This document shows, in pieces, positions 1 through 10,910 of a stretch of DNA of 64,000 nt. The stretch comes from Deroplatys truncata. Lineage: Eukaryota > Arthropoda > Insecta > Mantodea > Mantidae. Where the stretch lies: NCBI GenBank assembly GCA_030765065.1, contig CM060978.1, forward strand, positions 111,333,692 through 111,397,691. Direction: 5' to 3'. How positions within the stretch are numbered: position 1 is the first letter of the stretch; every line of letters starts with the position of its first letter. The notes under the pieces are model-generated. The model was not told where the DNA came from, made no database searches, and saw only the letters and a list, made by a program, of their open reading frames with translations. The translations under genes and the position numbers were made by a program.

Positions 1-510
1 TTTTTCCAGTGTATGGTGATTGTTGCATGCACTTTACTTTTCAGTGATGATCAGAGTCGCGGATAATTTCTGTAATTCGATTTTGCAAATTGTCAATGAT
101 AGAGTAATTGACCCACGCTTAATATTCTGTGACGAAGCATGGTTCCCTTTACATGTTTATGATCCATCGTAAAGTAACAGATACTGAGGCACAGAGAAAT
201 CCGATTTTACACACAAAATTCCCTTGCATAACGCGAAAAGTGGTGTGCGGTATGCAGTAAATGAATACACAATAATAGGACCTATATTTTCTGAACAAGC
301 AATACATGCAGAGAGGTACAGGAATGACATACATAATTGTTTCAAGTTAGTCTGGGTTTTTCCAATAAGACACTGCTACCGCGCATACAGCTGACGGACG
401 AGTCATTAAATTTCATTTCTGAAATTTTTGAAGATAGAATAATTAATAAAGGAATATGGCCCTCAAGATCCCCCGATTTAACTATATGCGATTTTCATGT
501 ATAGTTGAAC
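1..510 (+). pseudogene. Decayed Tc1/mariner (IS630 superfamily) transposase, 3' part
   Basis: This is the remains of a cut-and-paste DNA transposase, cut off by the window edge. From base 122 the forward frame reads IFCDEAWFPLHVYD, the block around the first catalytic Asp (usually FSDEAxFH). Near 450-495 another stretch reads INKGIWPSRSPDLTICDF, the block around the third catalytic Asp (usually WPxRSPDLxPxDFFLWG). A KWCAV-like block (usually VWCAV) lies between them near 235. Stops and frame changes separate the blocks, so no protein can be made. The family is secure from these motifs; the subfamily is not, because the spacing between catalytic Asp residues cannot be measured across the breaks. 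A family X repeat starts directly downstream at 520. Confidence 0.8.
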
Positions 511-519
511 TTGGAAAAA

Positions 520-1380
520 AAATCTAATGTGTTACATTCACATGACTTTCTCTACCCTCCTTCACTTATTAGTGGGTAGGTATACAAACTATTTTTACTA
601 AAGCTTGTTTTACTGTTTACTTTTTTAATCCAAATAAACTTTTGCAGAAATAGCTACATAACACATTTCGTTATAGATACAAAGAGAACAGCGATAGTTA
701 AATGTTTAAGAACCGAACGTTATACGCTGCCTTAAAATTCCATACTGTTCCATGCAATCGCAAGAAACAACTGAATGCTGAAAGCACATTAAAGAATGAC
801 CAAGTAATGAAAATTTGAACCATTAATAATGGTTTATGCCACAAAAACGTTACTTGAAATAAATTGTGCGTTTTAAAAAGATCTACACTTCTTGTGCAGT
901 ACGTTTTCGTCTATCGCTTAATGTTGACAACTTGTACAAGATTATGCAAAATTCCTTCCAAATGAAGAGGACTTGAAAGGCTATGCTCAGAAAATTTAAG
1001 ATATACATTTTATTTTTCATTTAAATAATCATTAATATAAGGCATTTTAATCAAAATCGTTTGAGCCATTTTTTAAAAAAAATGTAACATTTCGAAAAAT
1101 GTTCTATGTAAAGGGTAGTTTGTAGTGGGGGATTTGTTTGAAAATCTTATTGTCACATCTTTAGAAGGTACTGAAACTAAATACCAAGTTTGGTGTTTAT
1201 CCGACTTTTCGTTTTTAAGTTATGCTGTTCACAGATATACACACACACACAGACACACACAAGGACTTGTTTCTAAAACCGCCTTTGGGGGGGGGGGTTC
1301 AGGGGACCTCGAAATATGTATTTCCGGTGAAAACTTGGAATCGAATTTTTGGGTGGAATACACCACTTCCTGCACTATAC
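520..1380 (+). repeat. Family X interspersed repeat, subfamily B copy 1
   Basis: This copy matches other copies in the window from the start motif (ATGTGTTACATTCACATGACTT, here with small changes) through the CA-rich tract near 1235-1260 to the 3' block ending GGGTGGAATACA. It belongs to subfamily B, marked by a middle section with GCAATCGCAAGAAACAACTGA at about 755-775. It has no coding capacity: the 108-residue frame at 1125 is a chance frame through the CA tract. The usual 3' end GTAGAGAAAGTAAAA is missing, so the copy is eroded or clipped. The superfamily is unknown. Confidence 0.8.
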
Positions 1381-2399
1381 CAAAATCAAATTCCAGACTC
1401 GTAATTATTTATTTACGCAATATCACGTGCAACTTTTATCCTTCTACATGAACCATATTTTGCGTAATTGTCTACATGCATTAATTAATTTCACATGTAA
1501 CTATCTCATGCGTTTACTCATTTTAGACCTCATGGCCGAACTATCGTCGCATTGGAAAATGCGCTACAAGGAGTTTCAGAGAGGGAGAGTGTCTCTCTGG
1601 GTGTCCTAAATATTTGCGTTACATGGCAAGGAATCTAGTTGATATTTCCATAGTCAGATGAAGGATAGTGTAACGCTATCTTAATGAGAGATACAATATT
1701 GCGTAAAAGCGTTTAATTAACTAGGAAGAGTTCCCTAAAGGTGAATCACTCTATTCACTAGTTTTGTATCACCTAGTGAGCCAACAGCTACTTTATGTAG
1801 CTACTCTGACTCAGCGTTAGTTCTTGAACCGTTATTATAATAAGTAACTATTACAAATGAACGTTATATTAAGTGAACAGCTCTAGACCCCCTGTCCCTC
1901 CAGAAACACTTGATATCTCCCAGCGTTATTTAACATCCTAATTAATTCAATTTAATAGTGTAGGAATGTATTTTTAAAATATTGCAATAAACGTATTCTG
2001 AGTTCGTGATTTGCAAGTCCTGAAAACGAAGTGCGTAAAGGAGCACACACACACAGTGACGTAAAGTAAGGACATGATAATTTTTCTTTTGTAAGAAAAG
2101 TGGAGGTAAGCATCCTTATGGTCTAATAATAATAGCCGATATATGTTAGCTGAATTAAATAAGTTATATGAACAGGAGACTGAAATAAAATCATTTGTGT
2201 CATCCGCACCAATCAGCACTATCCTATAACAAGTGAACGCCATTGTAGCACAATACTTTAAATATTATAGAATTCTCTTAGAAAACGGAGAGGAAGATTT
2301 AAATTTTATAGATAAATTCCACATCCATATTGCACCGGAAAGAACAATAATGAGGTACCCTGGATTAATAAAAAAGAGGACAGTTTAAAAGAAGGTGTG

Positions 2400-2402
<3 letters not shown>
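1381..2402. other. AT-rich stretch without recognisable features
   Basis: No recognisable gene or element on either strand; only short frames. A cluster of small inverted motifs lies at 1740-1860 (for example GTGAATCACTCTATTCACTAG) and may be an eroded repeat. Confidence 0.4.

Positions 2403-2438
<36 letters not shown>
2403..2438 (+). repeat. (GA)n microsatellite
   Basis: Perfect dinucleotide run of 18 units, slightly interrupted on its right side. Confidence 0.98.
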
Positions 2439-2443
<5 letters not shown>

Positions 2444-3430
2444 GAGTAATACCAAAACAAATAATCGGATAAATACCAAATTTCACAATTAAATTAAGCA
2501 GCTTTGAAGCTATACAACAAATTCTCCCCACCTCAAAAGCCCAGCAAACGTGGAAAATAATTCGTTATTACATTTCATAAGTATAACCGCCAAATTTCAC
2601 GATACATCAAAGTTTACTGAAGGAATAATGCAGCTTTCTTTACGATACATCATATACAAATGACGTCAAATAAAATGTTGGGTATCATTAGCCTTTCTGA
2701 AATATTCACTGTTGTTGGACCAAAGTTTTATTTTCTTATAACTTCATGCTCACGTAACATTTCGTATAACTTATAATTATAGACTAAAGTCTTTCTACCA
2801 TTCAAGACAGCAGAGCTAATAAATGTCACAATATGAACAGCTGCCATTAAAGCACTCTGTGTATTAGAATTCAACCCTGGTTCCCGTATGTGTATTTCCT
2901 TAACATTATATAGATATTTAATGCCAGGTGTTGATACCCGCAGTTTTTACCACTTAAGGGAATAAATTTACCTCCGTGAAATTCAGCTTTTACACTAAAA
3001 GAGTCTTTGCATACTTCATTTTTCAAACGCGCATAGGTCATTAAAGCCTTTGCAGCCCCATTCAACAGACCTTTTAAACGTAATCACAGTGGTATTAGAT
3101 GTATACCCTCTATAACTCTAAGCCGTATTTTCCCCACAGTGTTTTTCCCTTCAGCGCTTTGCAATACTGAAAATTTCCCGCAGGAACAGCTGTTCAATTA
3201 TTTGTTTAATCTACTTTCAAATTCACAGAAGTCTGTTTAAAAAAAATACTGATTTTCTTTTTGAAAAAAAGAAGAATAGAATTTCGTTTAAAGAAAACAC
3301 ATAAATACATGAAATACATAACATTTCTGTGATTATTTTGGAGAAAATGAGAAAGCTAACGAATAACATAAACGAGTACATACATATATTTATGGTTTTA
3401 TTAACTAAATAAACAGAAATGTAGGGCTCA
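2439..3430. other. AT-rich unannotated stretch
   Basis: No gene or clear repeat end recognised. Open frames here are under 100 codons and AT-biased, without family motifs. Confidence 0.4.
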
Positions 3431-3538
3431 TGTTTACCTTCTCTACTACGTATAAATAGGGGAAGTATTGTATTCCACCCAAAAATTCGATAGCGAGATT
3501 TCACTGGAAATACATGTTTTGAGGCCTCCTGAATCCAA
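3431..3538 (-). repeat. Family X 3'-end fragment, reversed
   Basis: On the minus strand this is the last 108 bp of family X: GGATTCAGGAGG, then GGTGAAATCTCGCTATCG, TTTTTGGGTGGAATAC, and the end CGTAGTAGAGAAGGTAAA. It abuts the start of a forward copy at 3540, with the join inside an A-rich run. Confidence 0.85.
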
Positions 3539-3539
3539 A

Positions 3540-3770
3540 AAAAATCTGATGTGTTACACTCACATGACTTTCTCTACTCTTGTACAAACTATTTTTACAA
3601 ACGCTTATTCTCAATATGCTTCATGTTAATGGAGATATCGAGATGTCAATCTTATTGATAATTTTCTTGTAGATACAAGGGGAATATGGTACGTTTCAAG
3701 CGATAGACAAATATTTTAACACTGGTTGCTATGTGGCGCATTCCATTCTCTTTGCATGTCCAGGACATAA
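3540..3770 (+). repeat. Family X 5' fragment, tandem duplicate
   Basis: The first 230 bp of a subfamily A copy, ending at CATGTCCAGGACATAAAAAA and directly followed by a second copy that starts again at TCTGATGTG. The two 230-bp stretches (3540-3770 and 3773-4003) are about 93% identical by eye. This points to a local duplication or unequal exchange at the A-run. Confidence 0.85.
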
Positions 3771-3772
3771 AA

Positions 3773-4638
3773 AAATCTGATGTGTTACACTCACATGACT
3801 TTCTCTACTCTTGTAAATCTATTTTTACAAACGCCTATTCGCCATATGCTTCATATTAATCGAGATATCGAGATGTCAATCTTATTTGTAATTTTCTTGT
3901 AGATGCAAGGGGAATATGGTAGCTTTTAAGCGATAGTCAAATATTTTATCGCTGGTTGCTATGTGGCGCATCCCATTCTCTTTGCATGTCCAGGACATAA
4001 AAAAATGAATAACGAATTTGAGAAAAACTATAAGTATTGGAAAATTTAAGGAAATAACAAGCAATATCTCGGAAACGGTTAACTCAACAAAAAAAATGTA
4101 TATGATATAAGTTGTGTATTTTAACGCGATCTACATTTTTTGTGTAGTAAAATTTTGTCTATCTCTTATGGTTTACCAGTTATGCAAAAGTCGTTCATAA
4201 TGAAGAATACTTTTGGAGACATTCCCAGAAATTTCGAGATATACATTTCATTTCTCATGACATTATCTTAAACATATGATATTTTCATCAAAATCGTTAG
4301 AGCCATTTTTGAGAAAATTAAAATTTTCGAAAAATGTTCCATGTAAAGGGTAGTCTGGGGTGGGGGGATTTTCTTGAAAATCTTCGTGTCGCATCTCTGG
4401 AAGATACTGAACGTAAATACCAAGTTTGGTGTTTATCCGACTGTTAGTTTTTGAGTTATGCTGTTCACAGACACACACACACACAGACACACAGACACAC
4501 ACACGGACATGTTTCCAAAAATGCTTTTTTTGGATTCAGGAGGTCTCAAAACATGTATTTCTGGTGAAATCTCGGTATCGAATTTTTGGGTGGAATGCAA
4601 TACTTCCCCTACTTACTATACGTAGTAGAGAAAGTAAA
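3773..4638 (+). repeat. Family X, near-complete subfamily A copy
   Basis: One of the best-preserved copies, about 866 bp. It begins AATCTGATGTGTTACACTCA, contains ACTTTCTCTAC 28 bp in, a CA-rich tract at 4469-4502, and ends ACGTAGTAGAGAAAGTAAAA. ACTTTCTCTAC and GTAGAGAAAGT form an 11-bp terminal inverted repeat. No protein is encoded; frames covering the CA tract are artefacts. It is the left arm of an inverted pair with 4639-5300. Confidence 0.88.
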
Positions 4639-5300
4639 AAAGTATTTTTGGAAACATGTTCGTGTGTGTGTCTGTATGTCTGTGAACAGCATAACTCAGA
4701 AACGAACAGTCGGATAAACACCAAACTTGGTATTTAGGTTCAGTATCTTCCAGAGATGCGACACGAAGGTTTTCAAGAAAATCCCCCTACCCCAGATTAG
4801 CCTTTATAGGGAACATTTTTTGAAAATTTTAATTTTCTCAAAAATGGCTCTAACGATTTTGATTAAAATATCATATATTTAAGACACAAATAAAATGTAT
4901 ATCTTGAATTTTCTGGGAATGTCTCCAAAAGTGTTATTCATTGTGAACGACGTTTCCATAACTGGTAAACCATAAAAGATAGACAAAATTTTGCTACACC
5001 AAAAATGTAGATCGCGTTAAAATACACAATTTATGTAATATACAATTTTTTTGTTGAGTGAACTATTTTCAAGATATTACTTATTATTCCCTTAAATGTC
5101 CCAATACTTACTCTTTTTCTCAAATGGAATTCGTTATTCATTTTTTTATGTCCTGGACATGCAAAGAGAATGGAATGCGCCACATAGCAACCAGCTCTTA
5201 AAAGATTTGACTATCGCATAAAGCCTACCATATTCCCCTTGCACCTACAAGAAAATTAGCAATAAGATTAACTTCTCGATTAACATGAACCATATTCGAT
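4639..5300 (-). repeat. Family X, reversed copy forming an inverted pair
   Basis: Subfamily A in reverse orientation, lacking its last ~105 bp; the break lies in an A-run shared with the end of the forward copy. It pairs with 3990-4520, so this region could fold into a hairpin with arms of more than 500 bp and a loop of about 120 bp. Its outer end is interrupted by the SINE at 5313. Confidence 0.87.
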
Positions 5301-5808
5301 AATACTATATTTACCGAGCGAGATGGCTGCGCGGTAACGTGTGAGGCTCGATTCCCGGGTTCGATTCCCTTCAACCTCCCACTCTGACCTTGGGCTTTTC
5401 AGGGTTTTCCCTGGTCGGTAGCAAATGTTCTCATCTACAACAATTTCCTTTCCACTATGTCCCTTTCATTCTGTTTGCTTCTCATGTTTCAGGTATGCAT
5501 CTAGGTGCCGGATGTATATCGCGGATGCTTGCTCAAAGGAAGCACCGTAGACGCCGGAGGGCTGCTTGGTTGATGGTCATTCGTCGCTCTCTCTGAGTAG
5601 CCCAGTAGTGGGACGGGTCTTCGAGGCTGGAACTGTTGGCGACTTCCGCGCATCTCTGAAGCGTGTCTGCTTGCGGTGTGTACTATCTAGTGGTTCCTTC
5701 AGTCCATCCCTTCCTCCTGGGGGGTGGGGGTGGAAGCAGCAGTAGATCTCCCGTAGGTCGCAGTGCGCGTGTTTTTCCCTCCGTTGTATACCCCATAATA
5801 CCATATTT
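5301..5808 (+). mobile_element. tRNA-derived SINE with target-site duplications
   Basis: A short retrotransposon of 484 bp (5313-5796). The head ACCGAGCGAGATGGCTGCGC resembles a tRNA with a polymerase III box A, and box B GGTTCGATTCC is perfect at 5358-5368. A body typical of insect SINEs follows (TTTTCCCTGGTCGGTAGC and so on). It is flanked by 12-bp duplications, AATACTATATTT at 5301-5312 and AATACCATATTT at 5797-5808 (11 of 12 match), showing retrotransposition. The head lacks part of the anticodon arm seen in the copy at 20788. The frames inside it at 5390-5804 are not genes. Confidence 0.88.
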
Positions 5809-6530
5809 TAGTACTGCCATCTAGAATGTAACATTTACCATTGTGAAATTTCTAAATATTGTAGCTTTTATCTAAATGTTTTCAAACAATTTTCACATAA
5901 TGCTCCACCACAATTATAAGCGTATTTTAAAGTTTATGCATGTATATTTAATGTTTCTTTAGAAATAACATTATTTTGCTTTTATTATGCTAATTAATCG
6001 GGTGTTCCACACAATGCAGAAGTCGTATTTTGAGGAAATAAAAATCTTACCCCATTATTTAAATGGTAATATACACCCTGGCATATATAAATTTGAATAA
6101 TTATTCTGGTTGTTGTAGAAAAAAATCTTAAATCTTTAAATACAATTTTTTAACAATTTATCCTCAGTGATCGAATTATGTCATCTTGAGCAATTTAAAA
6201 GTGTAGCAAAAACCATATGTTACTCTTTTAAGCTCACTCCCTCTGAGTCTCTGCTGAAAATTTGAACAAGATTGGTTACGAGTGCAAACTACATCGTATG
6301 GAACATTTTTAATGTGCAAAGTGTATAAAGAGTCAAAGTCGAGTAAAAGGCATTGGAAGTAAATGCCGGCCACTAGGCCGTGTGCTAATGGATATTTAAA
6401 TGGTCAGCAGCCTTAAAGGGCTCTGAGAGCAAAAGCCATATAATTGAAGCTAAGGTTCAAAGTATTCTCTGCATATAAAAGAATTTTAGAATTTTTTGAA
6501 AACGTTGACTAAATTTCAGCTATAAATTTC
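5809..6530. other. AT-rich unannotated stretch
   Basis: No gene or repeat boundary recognised on either strand. Confidence 0.4.
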
Positions 6531-6533
6531 ACT

Positions 6534-6690
6534 ACTCTGGTTCTTCGTGTCCTATTCTAGACTGCGCCTCTATTAGGCTTGAAGATCTTTTACTTGCCGT
6601 AAATCTACGATGCACCCCCATTGTCAGAATCGCTCCCATGAATGCCCGAGGGGCGTGGGGAGATATATTAATTATCATCTCTTTGTCTAA
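6534..6690 (-). mobile_element. SINE fragment related to the copy at 8820-9085
   Basis: Shares the blocks CCTCTATTAGGCTTGA and TGCCGTAAATCTACG with 8890-8935, where they form part of a minus-strand tRNA-derived SINE. The tRNA head is not recognisable here, so this is a partial copy. Confidence 0.5.
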
Positions 6691-7082
6691 TATGAACAAA
6701 TAAGTGCATTACAAACCCCATTTATAAACTATTATAGTGCACACGAACTAAAAGCTTCATATTATCTCACAAGTGTGATAACATTTTGATACCACTCCAT
6801 TGTGACCAACTTTGGTTTCAAGTCCAATCACTTGGCAGTTACTCTTTGTATATGCACAAGTTTAGTAATTCGACTTGGTTTGATTAGGTTTTACTTTTCT
6901 TTATGCGTTTTATATCATCAATTTCTCATGGAGGTCGCATTATCTGTTCACAATACAAATCATTATACTTCAATTTATCGCAATTTGTTGTGGATTTAAC
7001 CTATACCTTATAATGGCAGATTTGTACTTTCTTTGACCTAAGACATTATTCTTCTATGCAGTACAACCTGCATATAGTTTAA

Positions 7083-7274
7083 ATGGCGGCAATTATGAAT
7101 TCAGAAGAAACTGAAATGGAAGTGTCAGGTGAAATTACAGAAGCATCAGAAAGAATAACAGAGAACTACATACCCAAAAAATCCAGAAAGCAATATAACA
7201 TGGCATTTAATTGCTTCATTGCCTGGTGTAAGGCAAAACATGTTGGAAATAAGTTCAGTGAAAATGACTGTTAG
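7083..7274 (+). pseudogene. Truncated frame resembling the N-terminus of Crypton-type tyrosine recombinases
   Basis: A 63-codon frame starting MAAIMNSEET and containing YIPKKSRKQYNMAFNCFIAW followed by KFSEND. The pattern PxKSxxxYxxAxxxFxxWxxxxxxxxFSEN is what I know from Crypton-derived and DIRS-like tyrosine recombinase proteins common in insects, in which VLLAYFxEL follows. Here the match stops at once after FSEN: a stop codon falls at 7272 and the next DNA is a short tandem repeat. The catalytic domain is absent. It could be a dead fragment or a first exon with a lost donor. Identification is from memory of the family pattern. Confidence 0.5.
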
Positions 7275-7318
7275 CGAATCAACAAAACATCAAAACATCT
7301 GACAACTCGCTGCACTCG

Positions 7319-7420
7319 AGAGTTGATCTCGTTTTTAACTTAATTTCTCTTGTTTCAAGAATCTCGCTATACACGTAGTTGATCTCGTTCAAAACGTGAT
7401 TTCTCTTAGTTTCAGGAATC
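7319..7420 (+). repeat. Two imperfect direct repeats of 45 bp
   Basis: AGTTGATCTCGTTTTTAACT at 7321 and AGTTGATCTCGTTCAAAACG at 7378 each lead into a TTTCTCTTxxTTTCAxGAATC block. The period is 57 bp. They lie directly after the truncated Crypton-like frame. Confidence 0.7.
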
Positions 7421-7564
7421 AATATAATATATTTTATTGATGTTTTACACATTCGAGCGATGTCTGAAGTATATGTCACACGTGTTAAAAGTGCTTTTAT
7501 TTTGCTCGTAGGATTGCGAAACGGAGGCTGTAGGCAATCCTCTGTATCATATCTACTATTACAA

Positions 7565-7783
7565 CTTCGACTAAGCGGTGTGGTAGTAGCGTGTGCCTCA
7601 CATTCAAGGGGTCCCGAGTTCGAATCTCGGTTAGGGCGACTTACCCGAATTAAGCTTTTCTTTCGGGGTTTTCACTTATCCTGAGAATACGAATGTCGGG
7701 CAACTTTAAGCGCTGTGGACCCCGGGCTGATTTGAGCATCATTTCACCCATTTTATTCACTGCTATGTTCAAGATAAAAAAAA
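7565..7783 (+). mobile_element. tRNA-derived SINE with A tail
   Basis: The head has a box A-like segment (GTGTGGTAGTAGCGTGTGCC) and box B GAGTTCGAATC at 7616-7626. The body runs through TTTCTTTCGGGGTTTTCACT to an A-run at 7776-7783. A related but more diverged copy lies at 59745. The frames at 7460 and 7693 are chance frames in it. Confidence 0.75.
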
Positions 7784-8815
7784 ACCTTCAACAAGTAAAT
7801 GTAGACGCTGTAATGTGTCTAGCGAATTATAACGAATTCCTCGTTTTTCCCGAAAGACTTTATTTTTGCGATAGAGAAGAAAAGTGGCACAGTTTAAAAA
7901 TTAATTACAAAACTTGCATTTTGACGATATAAAGGTAATCAAAGCACTCCATTTCCTTTCTGAGCTATCAAAATTACTTGCAAAATCTGATATCCATCTC
8001 GATTTGATAAAGGTTATATTTAAGCAGCTACCTGAATTTCGGACTGAAAGTAATATTTATTTTTTATGTTGAACTCTGTTCAAATTTCTATCAGGATAAT
8101 AATGACATTGCTATATTACATGGACTGTTGGCATTTAAATCTAAGTTTCATCGATGTATCTCTTCAAGCCTTACGACTACCAAAAAAATGTGGACAGTGA
8201 AAGATTCCTGTCGCATTATAATGTAGTAGTTACTGACGAGATCTTCAATGGTCTGAAAACATTTTAACTTGTTGTATGTTGCACTTTGTGTCATGGAATA
8301 AACAGTTGGGTAAATAGTATTTAATTTCATATTTGCTACCAAGCGTTAATATGCTTTCAAAAATAACTTGTATCTCTGTTATACCTCATGTAAACTACTG
8401 GTGGTATTAATAACTGAATTTAACGGACAACACACTATTTGTATTCCTTAAGGTGAATTAATTGTTTCTGCTTTCAAAGTCCATTATTATACAACCCGCG
8501 CATATATTTTGTTTTTATTTTTTGTTGCGAAATTATCCCGAAATTTTGTGTCATTATCAACACGAAAATACGAAAATGTAAAACTTAAAACGAATTCTTT
8601 AAAACATTATCACCAATAAAATAGCCCCTACTTATAGCTAAGCAACTAAAATAAAGATAAAAGTCATACTGAAATAAAATTATTACCCACTCTAAATCAT
8701 TACTTAATTGTTAACTGGGAGCCACCAAACACACACCTGGTTTTAAAACTAATACCAAATTAATAGTCGCTGGTTGCCGGCAATATAAATACGTTAAATT
8801 GAGTTTTATTTATGG
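7784..8815. other. Unannotated AT-rich stretch
   Basis: No gene recognised. Short frames only. Confidence 0.4.
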
Positions 8816-8819
8816 ACAA

Positions 8820-9085
8820 TCTTTATCTGCTGTGGTCCTTAGCGTCCCATTCTATACTGAGCGTGAAGGCCGATAATTTTGCTCAGAGGCCTCTTTATCA
8901 GGCTTGAGGTTCCTTTACGTGCCGTAAATCTACGTCAGGGGACCACCGGGCTTTATTTCGCTTCCGAAGGAACCCATGCTAAGGATTTTTACGCCCGAAA
9001 AAATCCATCGCCCTCCGCCAGGTGTAACCCGCAACCTCGTGAACTAAAGGCTAGCATGGTAACCACTACACCACGGAGGACGACT
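8820..9085 (-). mobile_element. tRNA-derived SINE, minus strand
   Basis: Read on the minus strand it begins CCTCCGTGGTGTAGTGGTTA, an excellent tRNA 5' half with box A, followed by a worn box B (GGTTGCGGGTTACACC). The body contains CGTAGATTTACGGCACGTAA, a block also seen at 6590. The 82-codon forward frame at 8879 is a shadow. Confidence 0.7.
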
Positions 9086-9239
9086 AAATGCTTAGTTCCA
9101 ACAAATTCTACTGATTTATCCTATTAATTCCTTCCGTTAGTTCAATTATACCAAAATTCTTTGAGAGTTACTTTAATCATTGTTTCGTTTTTGATATTGC
9201 TATTAATATTATCCATAAAGTTCAATTATACTTCTCTAC

Positions 9240-9395
9240 AATTTATGATTTTGAGGAGTCCCGGGTTCTATTCCCCGCTAGGGGTGGGAATTTTTCTTTA
9301 GCGAAGGTTATTCCCTATCCTTCCCAGAGTCTAGAAGTATGAATGAGAGTGTCAATGTGTGTGTTCTAGTGAATAAAACCCAAAGTTTACCAGAA
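9240..9395 (+). mobile_element. SINE fragment
   Basis: A worn box B (GGGTTCTATTCC) followed by a body with TTCCCTATCCTTCCCAGAGT. The 5' half of the tRNA head is not recognisable. Confidence 0.45.
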
Positions 9396-10012
9396 ATCCA
9401 GCGACAAGCGAATACGAGTTAACACTTTTGCCTATAGGCAATAATGTTCCAAAGGAAAGGCTGCCAATAAGACCATTGCAGCTAAAGGCGGTGTATAATT
9501 AGAACTTACAAAAAAAAGATATATATATACAAATATAGGGTCAGGTTTCTTTGTTTATTTTTAAAACTTTTTGTGAAATATAATGAAATGTGTATTTATA
9601 GTTTAAAATATAATAAAACTTCGTGAAAATACGTGGTATTTTTTAATATCATAGACAATGGCTCTCATTGTAGCAGCTGCGGCGTGATGTTTTTTAAATT
9701 CGGCTGGAGACAAGCTTCCAGTCAGCGACTGTTGATCACTGCACTGCTTATGGTCATATTTGCGTCAATTTATTTCTGTGTTTCAACTAGGCCAATTTAG
9801 TTTTCCGCTGAACCAATTATTTCAAGAGCTTCAAAACAAAATTATTTCTAACGGAATGTTTCCAAAAGCTCAGAAAAAAAACCTGTCAGCTGGCATGGAG
9901 GATCCTGCAGGTCATAAAATGGAAGAATAGCATAGTTTAAATTTTCGGGTTAAGGTACCTTTCCAAATGAATGCTCATTTCTTTACAGCCAACATCTTCA
10001 AAACGAATACAT
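9396..10012. other. Unannotated stretch
   Basis: No gene or repeat boundary recognised; a short TA run lies near 9521-9530. Confidence 0.4.
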
Positions 10013-10910
10013 TTTTTACTTTCTCTACTACGTATAGTAAGTAGGGGAAGTATTGTATTCCACCCAAAAATTCGATACCGAGATTTCACCGGAAATACAT
10101 GTTTTGAGACCCCCTGAATCCAAAAAAAGCATTTTTGGAAACATGTCCGTGTGTGTGTGTCTGTGTGTCTGTGAACAGCATAACTCAGAAACGAACAGTC
10201 GGATAAACACCAAAATTAGTATTTAGGTTCAGTATCTTCCAGAGATGCGACACGAAGGTTTTCAAGAAAATCCCCCACCCCAGATTACCATTTACATGCA
10301 ACATTTTTCGAAAATTTTAATTTTCCCAAAAATGGCTCTAACGATTTTGATTAAAATATCATATGTTTAAGATACTTTCATGACAAATAAAATGTATATC
10401 TTGAATTTTCTGGGAATGTCTCCAAAAGTATTCTTCATTGTGAACGACTTTTTAACTGGTAAACCATAAGAGATAGACAAAATTTTACTAAAATAAATGT
10501 AGATCGCCTTAAAATACACAATTTATGTCATATACATTTTGTTTGTTGAGTGAACCATTTTCGAGATAATGTTTGTTATTCCCTTAAATTTTTCAATACT
10601 TATTTTCTCAAATGGGAATTCATTATTCATTTTTGGTCTTGTAAATGCAAAGAGTATTAATCTGTGGCAAAGAGAATGGTGCTGCACCTAGCAACCAGCT
10701 ATTAAGATATATGTATGTGCTTAAAGGCTACTGTATTTCTATATTGCCCTTGTAAATATATATTCCCCTTACATATACAAGACACTTAGCGATAAGATAG
10801 AGTCTGCAAATGTTTATCTCGATTAACATGAAGTAGATGGAGAATAAGCGTTTGTAAAAATAGTTTGTACAAGAGTAGAGAAAGCCATGTGAGTGTAACA
10901 CATCAGAATG
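10013..10910 (-). repeat. Family X, complete subfamily A copy, minus strand
   Basis: About 898 bp with both ends intact: TTTTTTACTTTCTCTACTAC at the left and GTAGAGAAAGCCATGTGAGT followed by GTAACACATCAGA at the right. The internal GT tract is short (10148-10169), so this copy is a good reference for the family length. Compared with the 3.7-kb copy it carries extra middle sequence (around 10640-10790) shared with the copy at 14066. Confidence 0.9.

Noticed and set aside
520-1380. Family X as a Helitron
   Set aside because: The start near TC is suggestive, but there is no CTRR end with a hairpin; the end is GTAGAGAAAGTAAAA.
5313-5390. True tRNA gene
   Set aside because: Box B is perfect, but a long SINE body and target duplications follow and part of the anticodon arm is missing.
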